Shown piece after piece: positions 21,965 through 29,599 of a DNA stretch of 64,000 nucleotides (positions are counted from its first letter, which is position 1; each line of letters opens with the position of its first letter). The stretch lies in assembly GCF_013299175.1 (NCBI RefSeq), contig NZ_JAAFKF010000007.1:1-64000 (forward strand). The letters are read 5' to 3'. Under the pieces are notes generated by a model, which saw nothing but the letters and a program-made list of their open reading frames with translations, did no database searches and had not been told where the DNA came from. The translations under genes and the position numbers were made by a program. The stretch is from Sphaerotilus sp. Lineage in GTDB: Bacteria > Pseudomonadota > Gammaproteobacteria > Burkholderiales > Burkholderiaceae_C.

Positions 21965-23230
21965 TCAGGTCGCGTTCAGGCCCAGCCGGTTGCGCACCCA
22001 GCGGCCACTGCCCTTGCACTTCAGCGCCAGCCAGTCGGCGGTCATCTGCACCGGTGGCCCCATGTCGCCCAGGTCGAACGCGCGGTACACCATGCCCGGC
22101 CGCAGCACCGAGCGCAGGTACGCGCCCCAACCGATGCGGCCCTCGCGCGCCAGCGTGCGGAAGGCGCGGAAGTCGGCCTTGGCATTCAGATAGCGCACGC
22201 CGACACGCCACTCGGCCGGTGCCGCCACGGCCACCGGCCCGCCACACACCTCGTTGTAGACCCGCCACGGCAGGTTGAACCCGGCGCGCGTCAACAGCAG
22301 GCTGTTGCAGCTCAGGCGCGGATTGACCTCCAGCAGCATGAACTGGCCCGTGCAGGCATCGCGCTTGAAGTTCATCACCACCATGCCGCGCAGCTTGAGC
22401 ATGGCCAGGATGTCGCGGGACTCGGACTCCAGGTCCGGCACCGAGACGGTTTCGACGTGGCAGCCCGTGCCGACCTGGACGGGAAAAGTGCGCCACTTGC
22501 GGGTCGTCGCCACCTGCTCGATCTCGCCGTCGCGGCGTATCCAGGCATGGACGCTGTAGTGCAGGTCGTCGCTGCCCGGCACGTAGTCCTGCACGACCAC
22601 CTCCAGTCCGTGCGGCGCAATCCGGCAGCACACGCGCATCAGCTCGTCCGGCGTGTCGATCACCAGGGCCTTGGCGCGGGCGATGGCCGGGTCGAGTCCG
22701 GGGCGCTGCCAGGCGGTCGGATGCGCGGGCTTGAGCACGACCGGGTAGTCCACCACGCGGCTGAGGGCTTCGACGTCCTGGAGCGTGCGCGGGGCGTGCG
22801 TGACCGGCACAGGCAGTCGCAGCGCCTGCGCCAGCGCGGCAAAACGGCGCTTGTCCATCATGCGGTTCACCGTGTCGGGCGACGCCGAGACCCACAGCGC
22901 AGTACCGACCAGATCGGCGTGCAGGGCCACCAGGGCGCGCAGGTCGGTGTCGGCGGTGGGAAACACCGGCAGCGCCTGCCCGTGGCGCACCCGCAGCTCG
23001 CGCAGCACGCGCAGCAGGTGCTCGGGACGGCGCGTGAAGTTGCGGGCGCAGATGTATTCGATGCAGTGGCGCGAGTAGCCCGAGGGCGGAAACTCGTATT
23101 CGCCGATGACGATCACCGGCACCCCTTGCTCGCCCAGGGAGCGCACCAGGTTCAGATCGGCACCTTGGGCGCCGAGGCAGGCCAGGACGACCGCGGGGCG
23201 TTGTGCAGGGGGGTGGTCAGCAGCGTTCAT
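21965..23230 (-). CDS. ATP-grasp ligase (COG3919-like), copy 1
   Basis: A 421-residue protein of the ATP-grasp superfamily (carbamoyl-phosphate-synthase-like fold). The N-terminal pre-ATP-grasp part is VVLACLGAQGADLNLVRSLG. The lysine of the ATP site is in YPVVLKPAH, the linker is VVVQDYVPGSDDLHYSVHAW, and the metal-binding end is FMLLEVNPRLS (Glu and Asn). Members form an amide or ester bond using ATP; related carboligases are often found with exopolysaccharide or cell-surface genes. The substrate is unknown. It is clearly paralogous to the ligase at 24714-25946 (shared VVLAC.GA...DLN.VRSLGEQGVPV start). It lies 206 bp downstream of the monooxygenase gene on the same strand. Confidence 0.85.
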   Translation of the reverse strand: MNAADHPPAQRPAVVLACLGAQGADLNLVRSLGEQGVPVIVIGEYEFPPSGYSRHCIEYICARNFTRRPEHLLRVLRELRVRHGQALPVFPTADTDLRALVALHADLVGTALWVSASPDTVNRMMDKRRFAALAQALRLPVPVTHAPRTLQDVEALSRVVDYPVVLKPAHPTAWQRPGLDPAIARAKALVIDTPDELMRVCCRIAPHGLEVVVQDYVPGSDDLHYSVHAWIRRDGEIEQVATTRKWRTFPVQVGTGCHVETVSVPDLESESRDILAMLKLRGMVVMNFKRDACTGQFMLLEVNPRLSCNSLLLTRAGFNLPWRVYNEVCGGPVAVAAPAEWRVGVRYLNAKADFRAFRTLAREGRIGWGAYLRSVLRPGMVYRAFDLGDMGPPVQMTADWLALKCKGSGRWVRNRLGLNAT

Positions 23231-23436
23231 GTGGGGAGGAGGTCCGCTCTAAAAGGCGTTGACTGGAGATGCCTGAAACTTGATCGCATTTTCAGCGGAT
23301 CAGATCCCCTATCGGCGGGCCACCCCTCCCCGCCAACAGGGGGGGCGGACACCCGCCCGCGCAATCCGCACGGTCATCCTGCGCGTGCCGATCGGTACCC
23401 GGAACCACACGGCAGCCAGGCGGCATCAACGCGGCA

Positions 23437-24696
23437 TCAACGCCCGCCGAACATCATCCGCCGCGCCAGCAGCGACCTCAGCGGACCCACCTGTCCCAGC
23501 GCCGCCAGCCCTGCCCCGCGCAGCGTGCTCAAGCCCGGCCACGGCCAGGTGAAGCTGCGTGCCAGGAAATCGGTGGCGGCGATCATGGCCCAGCGGTCGG
23601 GCGCCCGCTGCCACTCGACGCGGCGCAGCGCCTGGTCCACATCGGAGTGGCGGGCCAGCCGCGCCACGAGTTCGTGGGCATCGCGCAGGCCCAGGTTCAA
23701 CCCCTGTCCGGCGACCGGGTGCAGTGTCTGCGCGGCGTTGCCGATCCGCACCGTGCGGCCTTGCACCAGCGTGCGTTCGGCGTTCAGGCCCAGCGCGAAC
23801 GACTTGAGCGGGCTGATCGACACCAGCCGCCCCACCCGCGCCGGCAGCAAGTGGGTCAGCACCGCCAGCCGCTGCGCCTCGGTCAGCGCGGCCACCGCAT
23901 CGTCCCGCTGATCGACGCACCACACCAGCGCCGCACGCCGGCGCACCGTGCGGCCGTCGTCGGCCAGCGTGGTGCCCGGCAACGGCAGCAACGCGACCGG
24001 GCCTTGCGGCGTGAAGCGTTCGTGCGCCACGCCGACCTCGCCCCCCTCCAGCCCGACCGTGCCGACCCAGGCGGTCTGTCCATAGTCACGGGCGATGGCC
24101 TTGCGCGCCTGGTCAGCGAACACGCCTCCCTCGGCGACCACGGCCAGGTCGTGTGGCTCCACCAGCGCACCCGCAGCCCCCCCGACACCGACATCGATCT
24201 CGACGCCACCCGACACCGGGCGGACCCCGCTCACCGCCTCGCCCCAGCGCACGGACAGCCGCTGCGGCGCCTGCGCACACGCCGCCAGCCACGCCGCGCG
24301 CATCGGCGCCGCCAGCGCCCCATAGGGAATCACCGCGCCAAGCTGTGGCACACCCTCGTCCACCGCCCGGATCAGCAGCTCGGGCGCCGGCCCCCCCCCC
24401 AGCAGGTCGAGCAGGCCCGGCTGCTGCTGCGAGACATGCACGGCCTGGATCGGCTCGGCGCGCTCGGCCATCGCGGCCCAGACGCCCAGCCGCTGCAGCG
24501 CCAGCACACTGCCCTGCGACAGCGCCAGCGTGCGTGGATCGCCGCTGACATCGTGGCCGACGGGCAGCCGGTCGTAGACGCACACCTGGGCGGTGGGCAG
24601 CCGGCGCGCCGCCGCCAGCGCCAGGGCCAACCCCACCGGACCCGCACCGATCACCGCCAGCCGCAACCCCGAAGCACCTGCAAGGACAGCAGACAT
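23437..24696 (-). CDS. UbiH/UbiF/VisC-family FAD-dependent monooxygenase
   Basis: A 419-residue flavoprotein aromatic hydroxylase: an N-terminal dinucleotide-binding motif (LAVIGAGPVGLALALAAARR) and the second FAD motif (RIGNAAQTLHPVAGQGLNLGLRDAHEL). This family hydroxylates ubiquinone precursors, so a ubiquinone role is possible, but the position between two ATP-grasp ligases leaves another phenolic substrate open. The ATG at 24696 has a strong AAGGAG five nucleotides upstream, better than the GTG at 24717. The coding strand contains a run of ten G at 24391-24400, currently in frame. Confidence 0.85.
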   Translation of the reverse strand: MSAVLAGASGLRLAVIGAGPVGLALALAAARRLPTAQVCVYDRLPVGHDVSGDPRTLALSQGSVLALQRLGVWAAMAERAEPIQAVHVSQQQPGLLDLLGGGPAPELLIRAVDEGVPQLGAVIPYGALAAPMRAAWLAACAQAPQRLSVRWGEAVSGVRPVSGGVEIDVGVGGAAGALVEPHDLAVVAEGGVFADQARKAIARDYGQTAWVGTVGLEGGEVGVAHERFTPQGPVALLPLPGTTLADDGRTVRRRAALVWCVDQRDDAVAALTEAQRLAVLTHLLPARVGRLVSISPLKSFALGLNAERTLVQGRTVRIGNAAQTLHPVAGQGLNLGLRDAHELVARLARHSDVDQALRRVEWQRAPDRWAMIAATDFLARSFTWPWPGLSTLRGAGLAALGQVGPLRSLLARRMMFGGR

Positions 24697-24713
24697 CTGG
24701 ACTCCTTCTTCGG

Positions 24714-25946
24714 TCACGACGGCGACCGCAGTCGCATTTTCTCCGCGAACCAGCGCCCGGTCAGGTACAGCGCCGGACCCAGATCATCCCGGCACAGCAC
24801 CTGGTAGACCACCGGCCGCTTCAGCAGCGAGCGCAGATACCCGCCCCAGCTCCACAGCCCCTCGCGCAGGTAGGTGCGGATGGCGCGGAAATCGTTCTTG
24901 CCACTGACGTACCACAGCCCCGTGGAGCGCGGCGGCAGTGGCTGTGGTGAGAGACCGCACACATCCTGGTACGCCAGCCACGGCAGGTTGACCCCCGCCC
25001 GCGTGGTCAGGATCGTCCACTGGCTCACCCGCGCGTTGATCTCCAGCAGCTTGAACTCGCCGGTGAGGCTGTGGCGCTTGAAGTTGAGGTTGGCGATGCC
25101 GCGGTAGTCCAGACGCTGCAGGATGTCGAGGACCAGTGCCTCCAGCACCGGCTCGTGCAGGCTTTCCACGTAGCAGCCACTGCCGACGTGTGGCGGCTGG
25201 ATGCGCCACTTGCGACCGCAGAACGTGGCCCGCGCCACCCCCTGCCGGTCGATGTAGGCGTGAACATCGTAGTGTTCGGCATCGTCGCCCGGCACGTACT
25301 CCTGCAGGATCAGCCCCATCCCCCAGGGCGCCAGCGTGCGGCAGACCTGCAGCAAAGCTTCGCGGGATTCCAGCACGACAGCCTTGGTCGTGCGGAGTTC
25401 GCGTGGCAGCGCGGGGTGCTTCCAGGACGCGGGCAGCGAGGGCTTGGCGATGGCCGGATAGGTCAGCAGGTCCGCGATCCGCTCGGCCTCGTCCAGCGTG
25501 GTGGGGGTGAAGCTGCGGGGCACGGGCAGATCCATGCGCTCTGCCAGGACACTGAAGGCCCGCTTGTCCATCAGCGCCGTCACCAGTGCGGGGGCGGCCA
25601 GCGTCCAGCGCGCATGGGGCCGTGCAGCGTCGCTGAGCTGGTTGAGCACCTCCAGGTCCGGATCTGCCGAAGGAAACACCGGCAGCGGCCCACCATGGCG
25701 CCGGGCCAAGGCCGCCAGGACGCCCAGCAGTGCCTGCGGATGCGCGGTGAAATCGGGAACCTGCACGAACTCGGTGCAGTAGCGCGAGTAGCGGCTGGGC
25801 GGATCGGCGTATTCGCTGACCACGACCACCGGCACGCCTTGCTCCCCCAGCGAGCGCACGACGTTGAGATCCCCCTCGGGCGCCCCGACACAGGCGAGGA
25901 CAACGGCGGGCAGGCGTGCCACCGCCGGAGCGTTGTTGTTGTACAT
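24714..25946 (-). CDS. ATP-grasp ligase (COG3919-like), copy 2
   Basis: A 410-residue paralogue of the ligase at 21965-23230, with the same layout: VVLACVGAPEGDLNVVRSLG at the N-terminus, an ATP-binding Lys in YPAIAKPSL, ILQEYVPGDDAEHYDVHAY, and the metal-binding FKLLEINARVSQ near the C-terminus (ARV where copy 1 has PRL). It should be an active ATP-dependent ligase of unknown substrate. It precedes the monooxygenase gene by 17 nt and follows the acetyltransferase gene by 66 nt, so the three probably form an operon. Confidence 0.85.
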   Translation of the reverse strand: MYNNNAPAVARLPAVVLACVGAPEGDLNVVRSLGEQGVPVVVVSEYADPPSRYSRYCTEFVQVPDFTAHPQALLGVLAALARRHGGPLPVFPSADPDLEVLNQLSDAARPHARWTLAAPALVTALMDKRAFSVLAERMDLPVPRSFTPTTLDEAERIADLLTYPAIAKPSLPASWKHPALPRELRTTKAVVLESREALLQVCRTLAPWGMGLILQEYVPGDDAEHYDVHAYIDRQGVARATFCGRKWRIQPPHVGSGCYVESLHEPVLEALVLDILQRLDYRGIANLNFKRHSLTGEFKLLEINARVSQWTILTTRAGVNLPWLAYQDVCGLSPQPLPPRSTGLWYVSGKNDFRAIRTYLREGLWSWGGYLRSLLKRPVVYQVLCRDDLGPALYLTGRWFAEKMRLRSPS

Positions 25947-26012
25947 GCAAGAAGTCAGAGACAGTGGACCAGGTGCGTCGCCACCTGGTACCAGTTCGAC
26001 TCCGGAGAGGAA

Positions 26013-27179
26013 TCAGGCTTTGACCCCTGTGATTATTGCGTCATTTTCCGGCTTCGGCTGCCTGGATTGCCGAGAGTCACGCAGTCGCTTGGTCGCAGTC
26101 AGGGCCAGTGAAGCCAGCCGGCCCGAAGGCATCACCAACATCCCCAGCGAGCGGCTGTCGGGCCAGAGCCGGTTGATGAACGAGTCCGCCGACGCCCCGC
26201 TGTCGAAGGAGAGCAGATCCTCGCAATGCGGGTGGGTGCGGGCGCGCCGGATGAACTCGACCTCGTTGAGCATGCCGGGGCCGAGCTTGCGGTGCTGCGG
26301 ATCCCAGCCCACCTTGAAGGCAAATCCCATGTTGCCGGACACGAAGTTGCACGTGGACGCCACCACCTTGCCACCGAGCCGCAGCTCGGTGAACAGCGCA
26401 CGGTGGCCATCGCGGTCAAAGCGCGCCACCATGTCGTGGAAGAAATCCTTGCCAGCGGTGGTCGAGCGCAGCGAGGTGCCGGACTCGCCCTTCCAGCCCT
26501 GGTGCTCCAGATCCAGAAAGGCATCGATCGATGCGGTGGGGATGCCTTCCTTGCGCAAGCACTCCCACTGCACCTCGCCCAGATCCTCCAACCGGCGCAT
26601 GCAGCGGTTGATCTCGTTGAGCTTCTTGCCCAAGGTGTCGCGCAGCAAGGCTTCCCCGCACTGCGCCAGCGTCAGCATCGAGCGCGGCTGCGGGCCAAGG
26701 ATCTGCACCGGATGACCACGCTGCTTGGACACCACCTGGATCGCCTCGGCCAGGGGTCCGGTGGTGTGGATCTTGGGCAACTCCAGCCCCTTCCAGAGGC
26801 AACTGGCGCGCGACAGGTACGACTGGATTGCCTCGACGACCGGCCGCACCGACTCGCCATCCACCAGCAGCCCGCCCAGGTAGGTGTGCTCCGACTGGTA
26901 GGCGCTCAGGTGGGGCCAGGGAAACACGCGCGTCCCCAGACTGCACTGGAACACCCCGACACCCGCCAGCTCTTTCAGGCCACCCGCCGACCGCTCGATC
27001 CACATCAACACCACCGACGCGCCTGCATCCAGATACGTCAGCGCCGGAAGCACGAAATGCGGTGACATGAAAGCGTTCGGCTCGGCCGCACGCGCTTCGA
27101 GCTTCGCCCAAGCCTGTCGGTCCAGTTCGGTCAGCTCCACCACCGAGCGCAACCTGACTTCCCATGTCGGAACTCCCAC
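26013..27179 (-). CDS. CelD/BioF2-like (Acetyltransf_6) acetyltransferase
   Basis: About 388 residues with the double-GNAT layout of CelD/FemAB-like proteins. KLNEINRCMRRLEDLGEVQW is the characteristic central block, followed by a second domain with HQGWKGESGTSL, LFTELRLGGKVVASTCNFVSGN and FAFKVGWDPQHRKLGPGMLN. Such proteins acylate or aminoacylate sugars and are common in exopolysaccharide or cellulose gene clusters. The start is uncertain: GTG at 27179 (AGGGGG about 5 nt upstream), GTG at 27185 and GTG at 27254 are all in frame. It heads the putative ATP-grasp/UbiH operon. Donor and acceptor unknown. Confidence 0.75.
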   Translation of the reverse strand: MGVPTWEVRLRSVVELTELDRQAWAKLEARAAEPNAFMSPHFVLPALTYLDAGASVVLMWIERSAGGLKELAGVGVFQCSLGTRVFPWPHLSAYQSEHTYLGGLLVDGESVRPVVEAIQSYLSRASCLWKGLELPKIHTTGPLAEAIQVVSKQRGHPVQILGPQPRSMLTLAQCGEALLRDTLGKKLNEINRCMRRLEDLGEVQWECLRKEGIPTASIDAFLDLEHQGWKGESGTSLRSTTAGKDFFHDMVARFDRDGHRALFTELRLGGKVVASTCNFVSGNMGFAFKVGWDPQHRKLGPGMLNEVEFIRRARTHPHCEDLLSFDSGASADSFINRLWPDSRSLGMLVMPSGRLASLALTATKRLRDSRQSRQPKPENDAIITGVKA

Positions 27180-27365
27180 GCTCACCCCCTTTGCAACATC
27201 GATCCACGGGACCAGTTTCCCAATTCCACCGCCGTGAAGGCACGGTCCCGGCACCGCATCAATCGACGCCGGGTTTTACAGCAATCGTGACCAAATTCTT
27301 GATCAGCGGGAACCCCGCAGCAACCAAATGTGACAATCAATCCAGGGGGTTGGCTATCAGTTGTT

Positions 27366-29576
27366 CTAAATTGAGAGCGGATCAATGTCCAATGACCACC
27401 GAAGAACGCGTGTAGCGGATTCTGAAGACAACGTTTTCAGATCCGGCAGCCACTGCGCCAGCAGCCGGTGCAGCGCAACACGCCCCGAGGCTTCGATGAG
27501 CATCTGCGCCCGCTCGACATCGGCCACCCGGTGGATCGGCGCCGGCACGGGCGGGTAGACGAGCACCTCCTGCGCCCCCGGCAACCGCTGGGCCTGCAGG
27601 GCTGCCGCCTCCAGAAACGCCAGCGCCGCCTCGGGTGTGCGGGCATCGGCGCGCAGCAACGCCTGAAATGAAAACGGCGGCATCCCGGCCGATTCCCGCT
27701 CGGCGAGCTGCGCAGCGGCGAAGGCTTCGTAGTCGTGGCGGCGCAGCGCGGCGTAGAGCGCGTGCTCGGGGTGCCAGGTCTGGATCCACACCTCGCTGCG
27801 CCCGGCCAGTTCGGCGTCCCGGCCGGCCCGGCCACCCGCCTGCATCAGCAGCGAGAACAGCCGCTCCGGCGCCCGGAAGTCGCTGGAAAACAGCGCCGCG
27901 TCCGCCTGCACCGCCGCCACCAGCGTCATGCGGCGAAAGTCATGGCCCTTGGCGACCATCTGCGTGCCGACCAGCACATCGACCTCGCCCGCGTGGACCT
28001 GGGCGAGCTGGGTTTCCAGGCTGCCCTTGGTGCGGGTGCTGTCGGCGTCGATGCGGCCGATGCGGGCGCCGGGCAGCAGGTCGGCGAGCTGCTCCTCCAG
28101 CCGTTCGGTGCCGCGACCCATGGGCTGAATATCCGGGTCGCCGCAGTCGGGACAGGCGCGCGGCACCCGCTCGGTGATGCCGCAATGGTGGCAGCGCAAG
28201 GTGCGGTCGAGCTTGTGGAACACCCGCCAGGCACTGCAGTGCGGACAGGCGCTCTTCCAGCCGCAGTTCGTGCAGTGCAGCACCGGCGCGTAACCGCGGC
28301 GGTTGAGCAGCACGAGGCTTTGCTCGCCACGGTCGAGCCGCTCGCGCAGCGCGGCCAGCAGCGGCGGGGCCAGCGGGTGTTGCCGCAGCGCCTGTTTGCC
28401 GAACTGGGCGGCGATGCGGCTCAGGTCCACCAGCCGCACCGCCGGCAAGTGGCCGCCGCCGATGCGGCTCGGCATCACCAGTCGCCGGTAACGCCCGCCG
28501 CCCGCGTCCACCGGGCCGGCGTTGTACCAGCTCTCCAGCGACGGCGTGGCCGAGCCGAGCAGCACCGGCACCTGTTCGTTCCGCCCGCGCCAGACCGCCA
28601 GATCGCGGGCCGAGTAACGCGCGCCCTCCTGCTGCTTGTAGGACGGGTCGTGTTCCTCGTCGATGACGATCAACCCCAGCCGTGGCATGGAGGCGAACAC
28701 CGCCATGCGCGTCCCCAGCACCAGGTCGGCGTGACCGAGGTGCGCCGACAGCCAGTGCTGCAGGCGCTGCGCCGGGGTCAGGCCGCTGTGCAGCGAGACG
28801 ATGCAGCGGTCGGGGAACCGCTCGGCGAAGCGGGCTTCGAGCTGCGGCGTGAGGTTGATCTCGGGCACCAGGATCAGCGCCTGCCGACCCGCGGCGAGCA
28901 CCCGTTCGGCTTCGCGCAAGTAGACCTCGGTCTTGCCACTGCCCGTCGCGCCGAAGAGCAGGCTGGGCTGTGGCGGACCCTCGGCCACCGTGGCCACGGC
29001 AGCCAGGGTGTCGAGCACGGTCTGCTGCTCGGGCGACAGCGTGGGGCGTTCGGGCGGATGCACCTGCGCCGCTGTCGCCGCCGCCTTCGCAGCAGCCACC
29101 CTCGCCTTGTCCAGCCGCTTGAGGCGGCGCGCCAACTGCACGGCGTCCAGATCCCGCAAGTCCGGCGGCAAGGCGCTCAGGCCCACCTCGCCGGGGCTGC
29201 GCTGGTAGTAGGACGCCGCGAAGCCCACCAGCCGCAGCCAACCGGCGGAGAACGGCGGCAGTGCGGTCAGCGCCTGCGTGACGGCGCGCAAGGTCGGGGC
29301 AGGCGTGTCCGTGGTGTCGGCGCCAGCGTCCGGTGCCTCGGCCAGCCCCCACACGATGCCGCTGACCTCGCGCTTGCCCAGTGGCACCCGCACCAGCGTG
29401 CCTGCCGGCCACGGCTCGGGCGCGAGGTAGTCCAGCACCGCGTCCAGCCGGCTGTGCCGAGGCAGATCGACCAGCACGCGCAGCCGGTAGTCCGCGGGCA
29501 GCGCAGGGATGTCCACCGAAGCTGTGGATAACGTTGTGGACAAGCTGGTTAGCGCACGTTCAAGTGCTTTTGACAT
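27366..29576 (-). CDS. priA: Primosomal replication protein N' (PriA helicase)
   Basis: A 736-residue PriA that restarts stalled replication forks by unwinding fork DNA and loading the primosome. Visible: the 3'-end-binding N-terminal domain (YRLRVLVDLPRHSRLDAVLDYL), Walker A (FGATGSGKTEVYL), DEEH (VIDEEHDPSYKQQEG), eight zinc-ligand Cys (CTNCGWKSACPHC ... CHHC ... CPDC) and the C-terminal end RWSLDIDPLSI. The first ATG (29576) lies inside the terminal sequence of the upstream tnpB element. A GTG at 29516, 21 codons in, is an alternative start directly before VDIPALPADYRLR and may be the native one. The neighbour beyond the element is hemE. Confidence 0.93.
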   Translation of the reverse strand: MSKALERALTSLSTTLSTASVDIPALPADYRLRVLVDLPRHSRLDAVLDYLAPEPWPAGTLVRVPLGKREVSGIVWGLAEAPDAGADTTDTPAPTLRAVTQALTALPPFSAGWLRLVGFAASYYQRSPGEVGLSALPPDLRDLDAVQLARRLKRLDKARVAAAKAAATAAQVHPPERPTLSPEQQTVLDTLAAVATVAEGPPQPSLLFGATGSGKTEVYLREAERVLAAGRQALILVPEINLTPQLEARFAERFPDRCIVSLHSGLTPAQRLQHWLSAHLGHADLVLGTRMAVFASMPRLGLIVIDEEHDPSYKQQEGARYSARDLAVWRGRNEQVPVLLGSATPSLESWYNAGPVDAGGGRYRRLVMPSRIGGGHLPAVRLVDLSRIAAQFGKQALRQHPLAPPLLAALRERLDRGEQSLVLLNRRGYAPVLHCTNCGWKSACPHCSAWRVFHKLDRTLRCHHCGITERVPRACPDCGDPDIQPMGRGTERLEEQLADLLPGARIGRIDADSTRTKGSLETQLAQVHAGEVDVLVGTQMVAKGHDFRRMTLVAAVQADAALFSSDFRAPERLFSLLMQAGGRAGRDAELAGRSEVWIQTWHPEHALYAALRRHDYEAFAAAQLAERESAGMPPFSFQALLRADARTPEAALAFLEAAALQAQRLPGAQEVLVYPPVPAPIHRVADVERAQMLIEASGRVALHRLLAQWLPDLKTLSSESATRVLRWSLDIDPLSI
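29523..29543 (-). promoter_or_regulatory. Pair of DnaA-box-like 9-mers at the priA 5' end
   Basis: Reading the minus strand, TTGTCCACA and TTATCCACA lie 3 nt apart. The second is the perfect consensus DnaA box; the first differs by one base. They lie between the two possible priA starts, so they are either a 5' regulatory region (if GTG 29516 is used) or coding. Binding is inferred from sequence only. Confidence 0.5.
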
Positions 29577-29579
29577 CCT

Positions 29580-29599
29580 CCCCGCCCTAAAGGACGGGG
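29580..29599 (-). repeat. Subterminal hairpin at the right end of the tnpB element
   Basis: On the minus strand CCCCGTCC-TTTA-GGGCGGGG gives an 8-bp stem with one G-T wobble and a 4-nt loop that contains the tnpB stop codon. An identical copy is at 63587-63606. Such hairpins mark the right end and form the 3' scaffold of the guide RNA in TnpB systems. Confidence 0.75.
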
